A DNA stretch of 64,000 bases from a virus (IMGVR_UViG_3300032046_000019:1-64000); one strand, 5' to 3'. Positions 9,246-17,154 are shown, counted from the stretch's first letter. Program-made: numbers and translations. The notes: generated from the sequence alone by a model not told the origin.

Positions 9246-9473
9246 TTATATAAATATTAAAAATAGAATAACCAAGATGGTTAAACCAAATCCTAGTTGA
9301 AGCCAATTAACCTGAAAAGGTTTATCTTTTCCAAAGGTAGAATCCATGTCAGATGACCAACATTCAAAACACAGGTCATTATTTTCTCTAACATTTGTAG
9401 TAAAACTTTTAAGACAACCAGCAGAAGGATATACGTTTTCACCGCATTTTTTAGTTATTGTTTTTTGTTCCAT
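9246..9473 (-). CDS. Small Cys-rich, tail-anchored membrane protein
   Basis: 75 aa. Four Cys in the first 40 residues (KKCGENV, GCLKS, and LCFEC) suggest a metal site or disulfides. The last 20 residues are a single hydrophobic helix (LTILVILFLIFI) at the very C-terminus, as in tail-anchored or holin-accessory proteins. Function cannot be set from sequence. Confidence 0.6.
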   Translation of the reverse strand: MEQKTITKKCGENVYPSAGCLKSFTTNVRENNDLCFECWSSDMDSTFGKDKPFQVNWLQLGFGLTILVILFLIFI

Positions 9474-9524
9474 TCAAGAATGATACTACAACAGAAAAAC
9501 TATCTAAACCGCATAAATAAAAAT

Positions 9525-9770
9525 TTACTTCTTGTGTCTCTTGTTGTATAATTTTCTGATTCCTTCTGGAATATACCAGAAATAATAACTGATATAATGA
9601 AGATATAATACAGCGATTTTATGTTCGGTTTCATTTAACTCATACCAGTAAAAATCCGACTCACACAAAAGAGATTCTTCTTTTTCTTCGTTTCCTAAAA
9701 CTCTATAAAATAGAGACTTTTCTACACCCGACAAATAGGTAAGTATTTTTTTTATTGATAATTTTTTCAT
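9525..9770 (-). CDS. Hypothetical small protein, 81 aa
   Basis: It is basic and aromatic-rich, starting MKKLSIKKILTYL. The middle has an acidic patch (EEKEESLLCESDFYWYELNE) and the end is basic. The start overlaps the upstream stop by 4 bases. The N-terminus vaguely recalls the tag described for the plus-strand genes but lacks the K-E ending. Confidence 0.55.
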   Translation of the reverse strand: MKKLSIKKILTYLSGVEKSLFYRVLGNEEKEESLLCESDFYWYELNETEHKIAVLYLHYISYYFWYIPEGIRKLYNKRHKK

Positions 9771-10369
9771 TTGTTTATTTTTTTACTTGTTCTGGCAAGA
9801 GCACATTTAGGACATCCTTGACCACTTCTATGATTTATTGGTTTTTGCAAGAACTGATTGTTGCAACTATTGCATATTATGTTTATTTTTGTTTGTGCAT
9901 TTTTGTATTCCATTAAAGAATAATTGTATTTTTCTTTTCCATGAACTTTATTAAAATCATCTATAACTTTTTGTTTTGATTTCTTGTTTACAACAGAAGA
10001 ACAATATTTACAACCATGACATAAATGGTCTGAGGCTCTTTGCTCAAAAACACCATGTATTTTACATATAATTTTTATTTTATTATTAATTGTTTTAAAC
10101 TCTACCAATGAATAATCGTATTTTTCCTTATGAAAATTTTTAGCTTTATTGATAAAGATTTGTTTGTCATATTTGACATGGCTACAAGAAGGACAACCAG
10201 AACCATTTAAGTGATTTTTTGCCCATGGATGAAAAACTCTTTTACAAGTGTTGCACTTTATATTTAATTTTGTTTTTGTTAAAATGTTTTTTTCTTTTAT
10301 TAAAGAATAGTCGAATTTGTCACCATGTTTTTCGGTTGCTTTTTTTATAAATGCTCTTATTGTATACAT
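9767..10369 (-). CDS. Triple zinc-motif repeat protein (DUF723-like)
   Basis: 200 aa with three tandem copies of about 60 residues: [FY]-[ND]-Y-S-L, a K-I-x-I-x-C strand, a first Cys pair, and a closing G-C-x-x-C. The closing parts are NGSGCPSC, CHGCKYC and GQGCPKC. This matches the zinc-binding repeats that phages and giant viruses often link to homing-type endonucleases, but no nuclease domain follows here. The start at 10369 (MYTIRAF) is preferred; MYYRCN at 10387 is possible. DNA binding is likely, and the exact role is open. Confidence 0.75.
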   Translation of the reverse strand: MYTIRAFIKKATEKHGDKFDYSLIKEKNILTKTKLNIKCNTCKRVFHPWAKNHLNGSGCPSCSHVKYDKQIFINKAKNFHKEKYDYSLVEFKTINNKIKIICKIHGVFEQRASDHLCHGCKYCSSVVNKKSKQKVIDDFNKVHGKEKYNYSLMEYKNAQTKINIICNSCNNQFLQKPINHRSGQGCPKCALARTSKKINK

Positions 10370-10417
10370 GTTACATCTATAGTACAATAAAATACACTAT
10401 AAACCTTCAAATATAAC

Positions 10418-11638
10418 TTATTCTATAATAACCCACAAATTAGGAATACCAAGAGCAATTGGATGAATTGATCTCCAACCAGAAGGTATTTCTGCTGGGT
10501 TAAAATCAAACATGAATCTTGCGTCTGCTGGACTAAGGTTTACACAACCATGAGAACGAACTCTCCCAAACCCATTATGCCAGAAACTTTCATGTAAAGC
10601 CACATCTTCATTGATTTCGGTCAAATATTGTGTCCAGCGTACACCTTCCACATTATATGGTCTAGAACCACCACCTCTCATTTGGGTATAAGTAATTTTT
10701 CTTCTTACTTGGAATGTTCCAGAGTGAGTGGAACCACGTATCCTTCCTGTAGAAACCATAGTGGCAAAAACAAGATCATCATGGTCATAAGCGGTTAAGA
10801 CTTGTTGATTTAAGTCTACATGTACCCATCTTACACCACTTGGTATCGTACTTGGACGATTATGTTTAAATCCATATCTAACGTCACCTCTTGGAATGGT
10901 TCCGTTAACATATGTATTTCTTCTTGATAATATTCTTTCGTTTTCCATAACAGAAACAGTAGCTATTGTTCTATTTTGTGAAACCGCCTCGAATCTTTCA
11001 TATCTTAAAACAGGCAATACTTGTCTGTTTGGTAAGGTAATGTTTGTATCGTTTAAAATAAAAACAAAATTATCTGGTGGATTTTGCCATCCCGAGAAAG
11101 TGCTTGGTTCAAATATTTCTAGTGAAGCAACAGGAACAAATCCTCCATTTGGTCTTTCCAAGTAACCTTGAGTTTGCAACAAAGCATTTGTTCTAAATAA
11201 CAATTCGTCACCATTAGAAAAGCTCTCTAAAATACCTCCATGGTCAGAAGGATTATCTCTAGATACAACACCTCTTCTTTTTACTTTTGCCCATGTGAAG
11301 TCAGGAGGACCACCTAGAAATTCAGCTTCTCTAGTTCTGGGTCCAGTGCTTAGGTTAGAAAGTCTAACAATGCCTTGAGGGTATAATTGTGCCCAAGAAT
11401 TTCTTGACACACAATCGGGGATACACCCAACTACTCTAACAGGATCTCCAAATCTTAAAAGAGATATTGAAGGCCCAAGTCTTTCGAGTGACGGCAAAAC
11501 AAAGACATTGTTGTCGGTTGATATCCATGCATTAAAAGGAGGACTAAGTGGAATTTCTTGAGCATTAACTCTACACATTAAATTAAACAAACTAACAAAA
11601 ACTACAGCAAAAAAAACCAAGCTTTTATTCTTTAACAT
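10418..11638 (-). CDS. Secreted L,D-transpeptidase (YkuD domain)
   Basis: 406 aa. A Sec signal peptide covers residues 1-26 (basic MLKNK, hydrophobic core, cleavage after VNA). The C-terminal third is a YkuD domain: VHVDLNQQVLTAYD starts it, VSTGR is the central strand, HESFW holds a conserved His, and RVRSHGCVNLSPADARFMFD is the catalytic motif with the nucleophilic Cys in S-H-G-C-V-N. The enzyme would form or edit peptidoglycan cross-links in the periplasm. The intervening 200 residues look like SH3-like repeats. A phage-coded, exported cross-linker is unusual; envelope reinforcement during infection is my inference. It has its own leader region upstream. Confidence 0.85.
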   Translation of the reverse strand: MLKNKSLVFFAVVFVSLFNLMCRVNAQEIPLSPPFNAWISTDNNVFVLPSLERLGPSISLLRFGDPVRVVGCIPDCVSRNSWAQLYPQGIVRLSNLSTGPRTREAEFLGGPPDFTWAKVKRRGVVSRDNPSDHGGILESFSNGDELLFRTNALLQTQGYLERPNGGFVPVASLEIFEPSTFSGWQNPPDNFVFILNDTNITLPNRQVLPVLRYERFEAVSQNRTIATVSVMENERILSRRNTYVNGTIPRGDVRYGFKHNRPSTIPSGVRWVHVDLNQQVLTAYDHDDLVFATMVSTGRIRGSTHSGTFQVRRKITYTQMRGGGSRPYNVEGVRWTQYLTEINEDVALHESFWHNGFGRVRSHGCVNLSPADARFMFDFNPAEIPSGWRSIHPIALGIPNLWVIIE

Positions 11639-11672
11639 ATATTTTCCTATTAAACAATTCCTTCTTTATTTA

Positions 11673-11696
11673 AATATGATAAGCTAAAATCATATT
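11673..11696 (-). other. Perfect inverted repeat ahead of the L,D-transpeptidase gene
   Basis: AATATGAT and ATCATATT arms (8 bp) around an 8-base loop, beginning at the stop codon of the upstream gene. No U-run follows, so it is as likely an operator or 5' hairpin as a terminator. Confidence 0.5.
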
Positions 11697-11974
11697 GTTA
11701 ATTTTTTTATTAAATAACCAGAACCCGCATAAAAAAAATCTTTTTGCAATATTTTAAATTTTTCATTTCTCAATAATGAATAAAAATTTAAAACTATAAA
11801 ATCTCTATAAATATTTCCTTTTATTTTGATGTCGCTGCGCATCCATAGTTTTTCTTTTGATTCGCCTAAATAAATACACGTTCCATAATTTATTTCTATT
11901 TGAAGAGAGTTATCATAAATTTCATATAAAGTTCCTGTTTTTATTTTTTTATGTTTCATATTATATTTTTTCAA
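11690..11974 (-). CDS. G-x-x-Y / FYS-x-x-x-N family protein
   Basis: 94 aa with all family signatures: KTGTLYEIYDNS, INYGTCIYLGES, and VLNFYSLLRNEKFKIL. It is the closest relative of the next upstream gene (KIGEFYNIFDYS, VDYGTCVCLGKS), a recent tandem duplication. The two overlap by 14 bases. Confidence 0.8.
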   Translation of the reverse strand: MKKYNMKHKKIKTGTLYEIYDNSLQIEINYGTCIYLGESKEKLWMRSDIKIKGNIYRDFIVLNFYSLLRNEKFKILQKDFFYAGSGYLIKKLTI

Positions 11975-12215
11975 TTAAATAAGCATCTTCATATATATAA
12001 AATTTTTCATTTTTCAAAAATGAATAGAAATTAAACTTTACATAATCTTTATAAATTTTTTCTTTTGTTTTTTTATTTATGGAATCCCATATTTTGTCTA
12101 TTGATTTGCCTAAACAAACACATGTCCCATAATCCACATCTATTTGACTAGAGTAATCAAAAATGTTATAAAATTCTCCTATTTTTACTTTAAGTTTTTT
12201 ATTCTTTTGTTTCAT
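11961..12215 (-). CDS. G-x-x-Y / FYS-x-x-x-N family protein, tandem paralogue
   Basis: 84 aa: KIGEFYNIFDYS, DVDYGTCVCLGKS, FNFYSFLKNEKFYIYED. It is colinear with the downstream gene over its whole length. The start overlaps the upstream stop by 4 bases. Confidence 0.8.
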   Translation of the reverse strand: MKQKNKKLKVKIGEFYNIFDYSSQIDVDYGTCVCLGKSIDKIWDSINKKTKEKIYKDYVKFNFYSFLKNEKFYIYEDAYLIEKI

Positions 12216-12496
12216 AGTGGTCGTATGTGATAAAACGGCAACTCATCTCTTGGTATGGAAAATGTTTCATTTTTTTCAAAACTATAAAACAATAACTCAA
12301 CTGTTTCTAGTGGACCACTATGATGAAACAATATTCTGCTGGCACATGGTTTTTTATCAAGAAAAATACATTTATTATCTGTTACTTCTAAAAAGTCATT
12401 AACAATATATAAATTATTAATGATTAAATCATCAACTGTGATTTTGTTTTCAATAACTGAATAATGAGGAAATTGTATTATATTTGGATTTACCAT
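12212..12496 (-). CDS. G-x-x-Y / FYS-x-x-x-N family protein
   Basis: 94 aa from ATG at 12496 (MVNPNIIQFPHYS), chosen because it nearly abuts the upstream stop while the upstream alternative overlaps by 55 bases. The front motif has drifted (NNLYIVNDF), the central strand is NKCIFLD, and the end is VELLFYSFEKNETFSI. Confidence 0.75.
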   Translation of the reverse strand: MVNPNIIQFPHYSVIENKITVDDLIINNLYIVNDFLEVTDNKCIFLDKKPCASRILFHHSGPLETVELLFYSFEKNETFSIPRDELPFYHIRPL

Positions 12497-12783
12497 TGTT
12501 CTTCTTCTAATTCTTCTTTCATTAATTCTTTCACAATAAACCAATTTTTTCTTTCAAATTTCCACCATCGTTTTATTGGAGAAAGATCGGTTATATCTAT
12601 TATTTGAATTAAAATCGGAGTTAGTTGTTTGTAACAAACCATTACTTCACAATCAGGACACTTAAGGGGGAATTTAATTTCCCCTTTACCATTTGTTTGA
12701 CAAAGTAATGGTAAATCACATACATGACAAGGATGCATCATGTATTTTTTTACCGCAGAGACTTTATATTTTTGTTTTGTCAT
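12490..12783 (-). CDS. Small zinc-ribbon-like protein
   Basis: 97 aa. Two Cys pairs, HPCHVCDLPLLC and KCPDCEVMVC, separated by about 20 residues, fit a four-Cys zinc ribbon. A Trp-rich basic segment (KRWWKFERKNW) and an acidic tail follow. It could bind nucleic acid or a host protein; no family is recognised. Confidence 0.65.
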   Translation of the reverse strand: MTKQKYKVSAVKKYMMHPCHVCDLPLLCQTNGKGEIKFPLKCPDCEVMVCYKQLTPILIQIIDITDLSPIKRWWKFERKNWFIVKELMKEELEEEQW

Positions 12784-12851
12784 GTTTTCTTTCTTTTAAG
12801 AAATAATATTTAAGCATTTTTTACAAACATAAAGACATAAAAGGCATATTT

Positions 12852-13418
12852 TTATTCAAAATAATATGTACCATTTCCTTGGTCATATTTAAAAATTCTA
12901 TCAAAAAAATTAAAATTTGTTTTCAATTTAAATTTAGTATTTTTCTCAACATCATAAATAGTAAAATAACACATGTGATGTTTTTTAAATATCCTATACC
13001 AAATAAAATCTGATATTATAAACTCTCTAGTTCCGAACCAAATTGATTTATTAACAACAGCAATAGTGTCGGATAAATCTTCGGTGTGTTGAACTTCTAT
13101 TCTATATATTTTTTCTGTTTCTAAATGTGCAATAGGTGTCTTTTGTATGTAATCAAAATGTTGATTTTTTATATTAATACTGTCAACGTAAACACTATTA
13201 CTATTTGCATATTGTTTTTTTGTTATTATGCAATAATCTTCAAACTTGTTTCTATTAAAATTTAATATCAAATTGTTTTCGCCTAGATAAAAACCATCTG
13301 ATAATTTATCTATGAACTTATCTTTACTATTTGGCGAATCGATATTTATATCTGTTGGGTCCAAAAAACAAAATTTAAGCCAAGTTATTAGTTCTTTATC
13401 GGGGCATGTTTTTTTCAT
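12852..13418 (-). CDS. FYS-family large form, 188 aa
   Basis: It carries LETEKIYRIEVQ as the front motif near residue 110, AVVNKSIWFG as the central strand, and CYFTIYDVEKNTKFKL as the end motif. The N-terminal 100 residues are an extra domain. The start overlaps the upstream stop by 4 bases (13415-13418). Confidence 0.7.
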   Translation of the reverse strand: MKKTCPDKELITWLKFCFLDPTDINIDSPNSKDKFIDKLSDGFYLGENNLILNFNRNKFEDYCIITKKQYANSNSVYVDSINIKNQHFDYIQKTPIAHLETEKIYRIEVQHTEDLSDTIAVVNKSIWFGTREFIISDFIWYRIFKKHHMCYFTIYDVEKNTKFKLKTNFNFFDRIFKYDQGNGTYYFE

Positions 13419-13832
13419 TTCGGTGGTTTTCCTTTAATTTCTATATCAAATTCATCTAGAGAACATTCTTCACCATCAAAATATTCTTCCCCAACAGGAA
13501 TAGCCTCAGATTCATAATCTTCTGATATTCTAAAACCTCTAGCCGAAATAATTCCATGTCGTTTCGCCTCTTCGTATTCTTCGATAGAAATAGGTATCCT
13601 GTTATTTAAAGTGGAATTATAATTGCAAACTTCTGTTCCTTCTTTAAACCATGTATCTGGTTTTGCTATAAGTTTAACATGTTTGTTCATGAGTTCTTCA
13701 TATGTTGTGATTTGAAGCGGTATATGAGGAGTATAAAGAAAAACAGGATCAAAAACACCACAATTACAAGAATGCCAATCTTTATGCCAAGGGCATTCTG
13801 GTGGGTGGGGTAGTTTCTTCCATGTTGGTCAT
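13415..13832 (-). pseudogene. Cys/His-motif protein, split by one +1 frame change near its start
   Basis: The C-terminal 91 residues read cleanly from an internal ATG at 13690. The same frame is open upstream to 13828 and reads HPPECPWHKDWHSCNCGVFD, an evident metal-type Cys/His cluster, but has no start codon. At 13832 an ATG with AGGAAAG upstream opens the neighbouring frame and stops after 16 codons. Dropping one base after the second codon gives MTTWKKLPHPPECPWHKD, a natural-looking N-terminus. A strong promoter lies just upstream. It is either an assembly indel, a decayed gene or +1 recoding; otherwise only the 91-residue form is made. Confidence 0.6.
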
Positions 13833-13902
13833 TTTAATATTTTCTTTCCTAAAAACCTAAAATCTTTCGCATAAGCCCTGGCTGCTTGTTTCATTGTTGT
13901 TC

Positions 13903-13931
13903 ATTGTATCTCACAACAAAACCCTTGTCAA
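13903..13931 (-). promoter_or_regulatory. Sigma-70-type promoter
   Basis: On the minus strand TTGACA (13926-13931), 17 bases, TACAAT (13903-13908). The predicted start is about 60 bases ahead of the ATG at 13832. It probably drives the minus-strand gene series beginning there. Confidence 0.75.
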
Positions 13932-13934
13932 CTA
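13915..13934. repeat. 20-base direct repeat, copy 1
   Basis: AACAAAACCCTTGTCAACTA, exactly repeated at 14437-14456. This copy contains the -35 box of the minus-strand promoter. Confidence 0.8.
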
Positions 13935-14096
13935 TAAAAAAATGGTTTGCACCAGAAGTGGTAGCAAAGAAAGAATGGTTTTGGCTGGCTATTCGGACTT
14001 TTTGTTTATTGGCAAATAATTACTAGACGTGGCAATCAATCAATGATAAATCGCTCCTAAAAGTTCCAATCAAAAGAAACAAGAGACAACAAAAAA

Positions 14097-14438
14097 ATGA
14101 AAATCACCAAAGAATATCTTGCCAAGGTCATCAGAGAAGTTTTGAAAGAACAGGTTGAAGATGAAAATGATTTAAATCCAGTCTTTAATAAGGTTGTCAA
14201 TTCTATTATTAAAAATGGAAAAAGAATTACAATAAAACTAGGTAATGGAGAACCATTAAGTGACGAAGCTTGGAAAGTAAATAATTCTGTATACAGAAAA
14301 AATTTAGAAGATGGTTCTGAGTATATTATTAATAAAGCAATGGGTCTTATTATCAAGAAAACTTCCAGTGGAGAAGTTGAAATAAAAAATGGCACAATAG
14401 AAGATCTCAAAAATTTAGCTTACAATCCATTTCAATAA
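14097..14438 (+). CDS. Tagged small protein (MKIT-helix type), 113 aa
   Basis: It begins MKITKEYLAKVIREVLKEQ, the amphipathic tag shared with other genes here, ending in [I/L]-x-E sites (IRE, LKE). The rest is a polar protein with a short repeated strand pattern (IIKNGKRITIKLGNG) and no catalytic motif. It is a plus-strand gene in a minus-strand block, like several other tagged genes. The tag resembles T4 capsid-targeting sequences; packaging in the virion is inference. Confidence 0.75.
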   Translation: MKITKEYLAKVIREVLKEQVEDENDLNPVFNKVVNSIIKNGKRITIKLGNGEPLSDEAWKVNNSVYRKNLEDGSEYIINKAMGLIIKKTSSGEVEIKNGTIEDLKNLAYNPFQ

Positions 14439-14456
14439 CAAAACCCTTGTCAACTA
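14437..14456. repeat. 20-base direct repeat, copy 2
   Basis: Identical to 13915-13934. It overlaps the stop codon of the tagged gene. It keeps TTGACA on the minus strand but has no good -10 box, so it is probably a non-functional copy. Confidence 0.8.
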
Positions 14457-14472
14457 AAAGTTAAATTATTTT

Positions 14473-14501
14473 TTTACAAATTTCTTGTTTTATTATATAA
14501 T
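14473..14501 (+). promoter_or_regulatory. Sigma-70-type promoter, possibly leaderless
   Basis: TTTACA (14473-14478), 17 bases, TATAAT (14496-14501). The expected start falls at about 14508, right at the ATG at 14509, and no ribosome site is visible, so the transcript may be leaderless. Confidence 0.65.
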
Positions 14502-14508
14502 TTATAAT

Positions 14509-15099
14509 ATGACCACAAACAAATTATCAACATTAATAAAAAACTTCATGTTGTTTATTTTGTGTTCTTTTTTATGTTTTAATTCAAAATGTTATCAAAC
14601 CACAGTGTCTCGTAATTTAATTATCTCAAACCTAACATACACAACAGAGGTCAACAATGTAATTGATGCCTGGAATTCTTCTGTTTATTTAAATCAATTT
14701 AATATTGAAAATAATTGTAATATTAATGAATTATATTATTCTTTTTTACCTGATGAGGAATTTGTATTACGCTCAGATGGATACTGCCCCATCACATCTC
14801 CTGATGCACCAAAACATGAATGTAATCAAAGATTCGGTTATGCTTATGCTTTTTATTCACGAGATGAACAAGTACTTTATTTGACAAGTAATATTTTAAA
14901 TAAAAAATTCAATGAGCAATTTGTTTATTATTTAATTAGACACGAAACAGTACATTGGTTATCAACTTGTACTAGACATGAAGAATCAAGTTATTTATTT
15001 GATAATTCTGATTCTAGTCACTTAGATGGAAGACTTTGGTTTGGTACATATTCTGTTTTAGAACAGAGTTCTTTAACTACAAATTTAATGATTTATTAA
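14509..15099 (+). CDS. Secreted protein with HExxH zinc-protease motif
   Basis: 196 aa from ATG at 14509. Residues 1-28 look like a Sec signal peptide (basic start, FMLFILCSFLCF core). YYLIRHETVHWLSTCTRHEE (residues 140-159) contains H145-E-x-x-H149, typical of a zinc metallopeptidase, with His157 and Glu158/159 as possible third ligands. Several Cys would fit disulfides in the periplasm. The spacing does not match metzincins exactly, so the clan is open. It is one of few plus-strand genes in this block. Confidence 0.6.
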   Translation: MTTNKLSTLIKNFMLFILCSFLCFNSKCYQTTVSRNLIISNLTYTTEVNNVIDAWNSSVYLNQFNIENNCNINELYYSFLPDEEFVLRSDGYCPITSPDAPKHECNQRFGYAYAFYSRDEQVLYLTSNILNKKFNEQFVYYLIRHETVHWLSTCTRHEESSYLFDNSDSSHLDGRLWFGTYSVLEQSSLTTNLMIY

Positions 15100-15614
15100 A
15101 ATCTAATTTCTTTATCTAGGAAATTTTTTAAGTCTTTTCTGACGCCCTTTACAAATTGTTCTGTAGAAACTTGTTTATTAATCTTGTTACTAATATCTAA
15201 AGTTTCAACTTCAACCAATCCGTTATTTATTTTTTCATACACTTGGCTTATGGAATTATAAAATTTTTCATCTAAAGAAGAATCTGAGAATATTCCTATT
15301 CCCATTCTTTCCAAGAGGCTTGGATTGCATCTTTCTAATTTATTTTTTTCTAGAGAATAAAAATTCAAAGAAACATTGGGGGCTATTAACTGTTCGTTAT
15401 CGTTTAATTCGATACCAACATATAAATGTAAAAATCTTTTATTTAACTTTATTGATACTTCAATATCACTGTCGCTGTCATCATTATTTTGGTTATATAA
15501 TAGTTCCGTAACCCTGTGTGATAATGATGGCTCAAAAGTAACATAATAAAGATTTCCTTCCTTTAAGGAAGATTTTAAGTCTTTATATGTGTTTAATTTA
15601 ACTTTTTTAATCAT
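15096..15614 (-). CDS. G-x-x-Y / FYS-x-x-x-N family protein, 172 aa
   Basis: KEGNLYYVTFEPS is the front motif, RFLHLYVGIELND the central strand and VSLNFYSLEKNKLERC the end motif. A helical C-terminal extension of about 65 residues is extra; the 18061-18561 protein has the same architecture (GEHYYVVK, HLYFYLGIEE). It converges on the secreted protease gene with a 4-base overlap. Confidence 0.75.
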   Translation of the reverse strand: MIKKVKLNTYKDLKSSLKEGNLYYVTFEPSLSHRVTELLYNQNNDDSDSDIEVSIKLNKRFLHLYVGIELNDNEQLIAPNVSLNFYSLEKNKLERCNPSLLERMGIGIFSDSSLDEKFYNSISQVYEKINNGLVEVETLDISNKINKQVSTEQFVKGVRKDLKNFLDKEIRF

Positions 15615-16282
15615 TTTTTATTTATTATTTTTTTTATCGTATTTAATTCAGTTTTGGAAAACAAATTATTTTTTCCTTCTTTGTATTCAGTGTTTATTTT
15701 AAATACAGAAAAGTATTCTGTGCCATCGGATGTTTTGTGTGAGTTGTCTCCAACTGTAATTGTGAAATTTTCATTTTTATCAAAATTATAAAAATCTAAA
15801 ACATACTTTATTGGGAAAGAATCTTCAGGACTTTCTTCAATAGATTTTAATACACACAAATCTTCCTTAGAGGGTATAGTTTTAAACAAAGCAGGAGTTG
15901 GATTAGGAGTTAGATTTGTAGTATAATATCCATTAATTTTATTACGTAAATAATCCGTGTTATCTATAACATAATAGAGTTGTTTTTCTTCACACAACTT
16001 TAAATTCGTTTTTTTACTTAAATTTAAGTGTCTATATGGCAATGAAGATAGATATTCTTCGGATAAATCTTCTGTGGGATGTTTTTTCTCTATCATAGTT
16101 TTTATAGAATATTCATCTGTTGTTGTTATAGATGTTGGCCAACTAATACTGGTAGTTGTATTGTTTGGTGATATTGTTATGCTTGTATTATTTGTATTAT
16201 AAGGCAACGTTATTGTGTTTGTACTTATAGTTTTGTTCACTCGGTATGTGTTGCTTGTGTCTATATTTGTATTTTTCGTCAT
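15611..16282 (-). CDS. FYS-family protein with Thr/Asn-rich N-terminus
   Basis: 223 aa. The first 60 residues are a Thr/Asn/Ser-rich low-complexity run. Then come EEKQLYYVIDNT (front motif), DLCVLKSIEE (central strand) and VLDFYNFDKNENFTI (end motif). The tail is Lys-rich. It overlaps the next gene by 4 bases. Confidence 0.7.
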   Translation of the reverse strand: MTKNTNIDTSNTYRVNKTISTNTITLPYNTNNTSITISPNNTTTSISWPTSITTTDEYSIKTMIEKKHPTEDLSEEYLSSLPYRHLNLSKKTNLKLCEEKQLYYVIDNTDYLRNKINGYYTTNLTPNPTPALFKTIPSKEDLCVLKSIEESPEDSFPIKYVLDFYNFDKNENFTITVGDNSHKTSDGTEYFSVFKINTEYKEGKNNLFSKTELNTIKKIINKK

Positions 16283-16391
16283 TGTTTTTTTCCTAGTTGT
16301 TGTTGTTGATAATACCTAGTCTTAAATTTGTTTTAAACTATAACAATCAATCACTAATTGTGGTTAGTTTTTTGTAGAAGTATGCTATTTG

Positions 16392-16592
16392 CTATTTATA
16401 TTCTCCAAATATTGCAATGCATAATTCATAATCACGATTAGAATTAGATAAACCTCCATTCCACTAAACAGGACAAGATTGTCCATGACCCACCTTGCAT
16501 CCATGTGTACTACAACATATGCCTTCATGACTTTTAATTTCAGATGCATAAAGTTTTGGGTTTGTTCTGCTTAAATTAATCTTCCACCTTAA
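16392..16592 (-). pseudogene. Cys/His-rich small gene interrupted by TAG
   Basis: The frame is open from 16592 and reads RWKINLSRTNPKLYASEIKS, HEGICCSTHGCKVGHGQSCP and then V-TAG (16464-16466), followed in the same frame by WNGGLSNSNRDYELCIAIFG before the final TAG at 16392. The C-C-x-x-H-G-C-K-x-G-H cluster is not what a random frame gives. There is no ATG start, and its first codons overlap the end of the upstream gene. Likely a decayed gene; amber readthrough is the less likely alternative. Confidence 0.5.
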
Positions 16593-16926
16593 TTAATTTT
16601 CCATAAATATTCTTTGCAGGTGTCCAACCATTCACATGACCTCGATTATTGCTTATCTGAAATTGCAACGTATTCTTTTCTTCTTTATTGCTTAAAACTC
16701 CCTTGATTGCTGTGACCAAGTGCAACATTTGTCTGCCATTCACTTTACATAAAACGGCATCACCAGTTTGAATTGACTCAATGCCTTTTTCGAGTTTTGA
16801 AATCGGAATAATAGTAACTTCTTGTTTATCGAAGATAATTGGTTTCATTGAATTACCCCGAGGTCTAAAGACTACATCTTCACCCTCAAGAAGTTTTTTT
16901 ACATGATGTTCTGTTCCGTCTCCCAT
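16576..16926 (-). CDS. S24/S26 peptidase-like protein
   Basis: 116 aa. FRPRGNSMKPIIFDKQEV has the G-x-S-M serine region of the LexA/signal-peptidase fold, and GDAVLCKVNGRQMLHLVTAI is the strand pair that normally ends with the catalytic Lys. Here His stands in place of Lys, so proteolysis is doubtful. FQISNNRGHVNGW follows the pattern of a widespread phage and bacterial group of this fold. Possible role: a regulator or a diverged, inactive peptidase. Confidence 0.7.
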   Translation of the reverse strand: MGDGTEHHVKKLLEGEDVVFRPRGNSMKPIIFDKQEVTIIPISKLEKGIESIQTGDAVLCKVNGRQMLHLVTAIKGVLSNKEEKNTLQFQISNNRGHVNGWTPAKNIYGKLIKVED

Positions 16927-16953
16927 AATATTTTTCCTTTTATTCTACTAAAA

Positions 16954-17154
16954 TTATTTTTCTTCAAATGTTGTTTTTATCTTTGTTGGATACTGGTCGA
17001 ATTGGAATCCACATAATTTATATTCTTCTCTTTCTTTGTATTCGATAGAATCTGGAATGACAGTTTTTAACTTTCGTTTATTTTTTAACGAGTGAGGGTA
17101 CGTCAATTTTAATTTTATTCTTCTCCAATTCCATCTTCGTATCTGCATGGGCAT
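16954..17154 (-). CDS. Hypothetical basic protein, start uncertain
   Basis: 66 aa from ATG at 17154, or 50 aa from TTG at 17106, which would avoid a 40-base overlap with the upstream gene and still leave GGAGAAG upstream. The sequence is Lys-rich with YKEREEYKLCGFQFDQYPTK near the end. No function recognised. Confidence 0.5.
   Translation of the reverse strand: MPMQIRRWNWRRIKLKLTYPHSLKNKRKLKTVIPDSIEYKEREEYKLCGFQFDQYPTKIKTTFEEK

Noticed and set aside
9496-9524. TTTAGA-17-TATCAT promoter-like pair ahead of the 9246-9473 gene
   Set aside because: Matches at this level are frequent in AT-rich DNA and the -35 box is poor.
14057-14410. Minus-strand frame opposite the tagged gene
   Set aside because: The plus strand carries the tag and good codon pattern; the minus product is a shadow rich in Ser/Phe/Leu.
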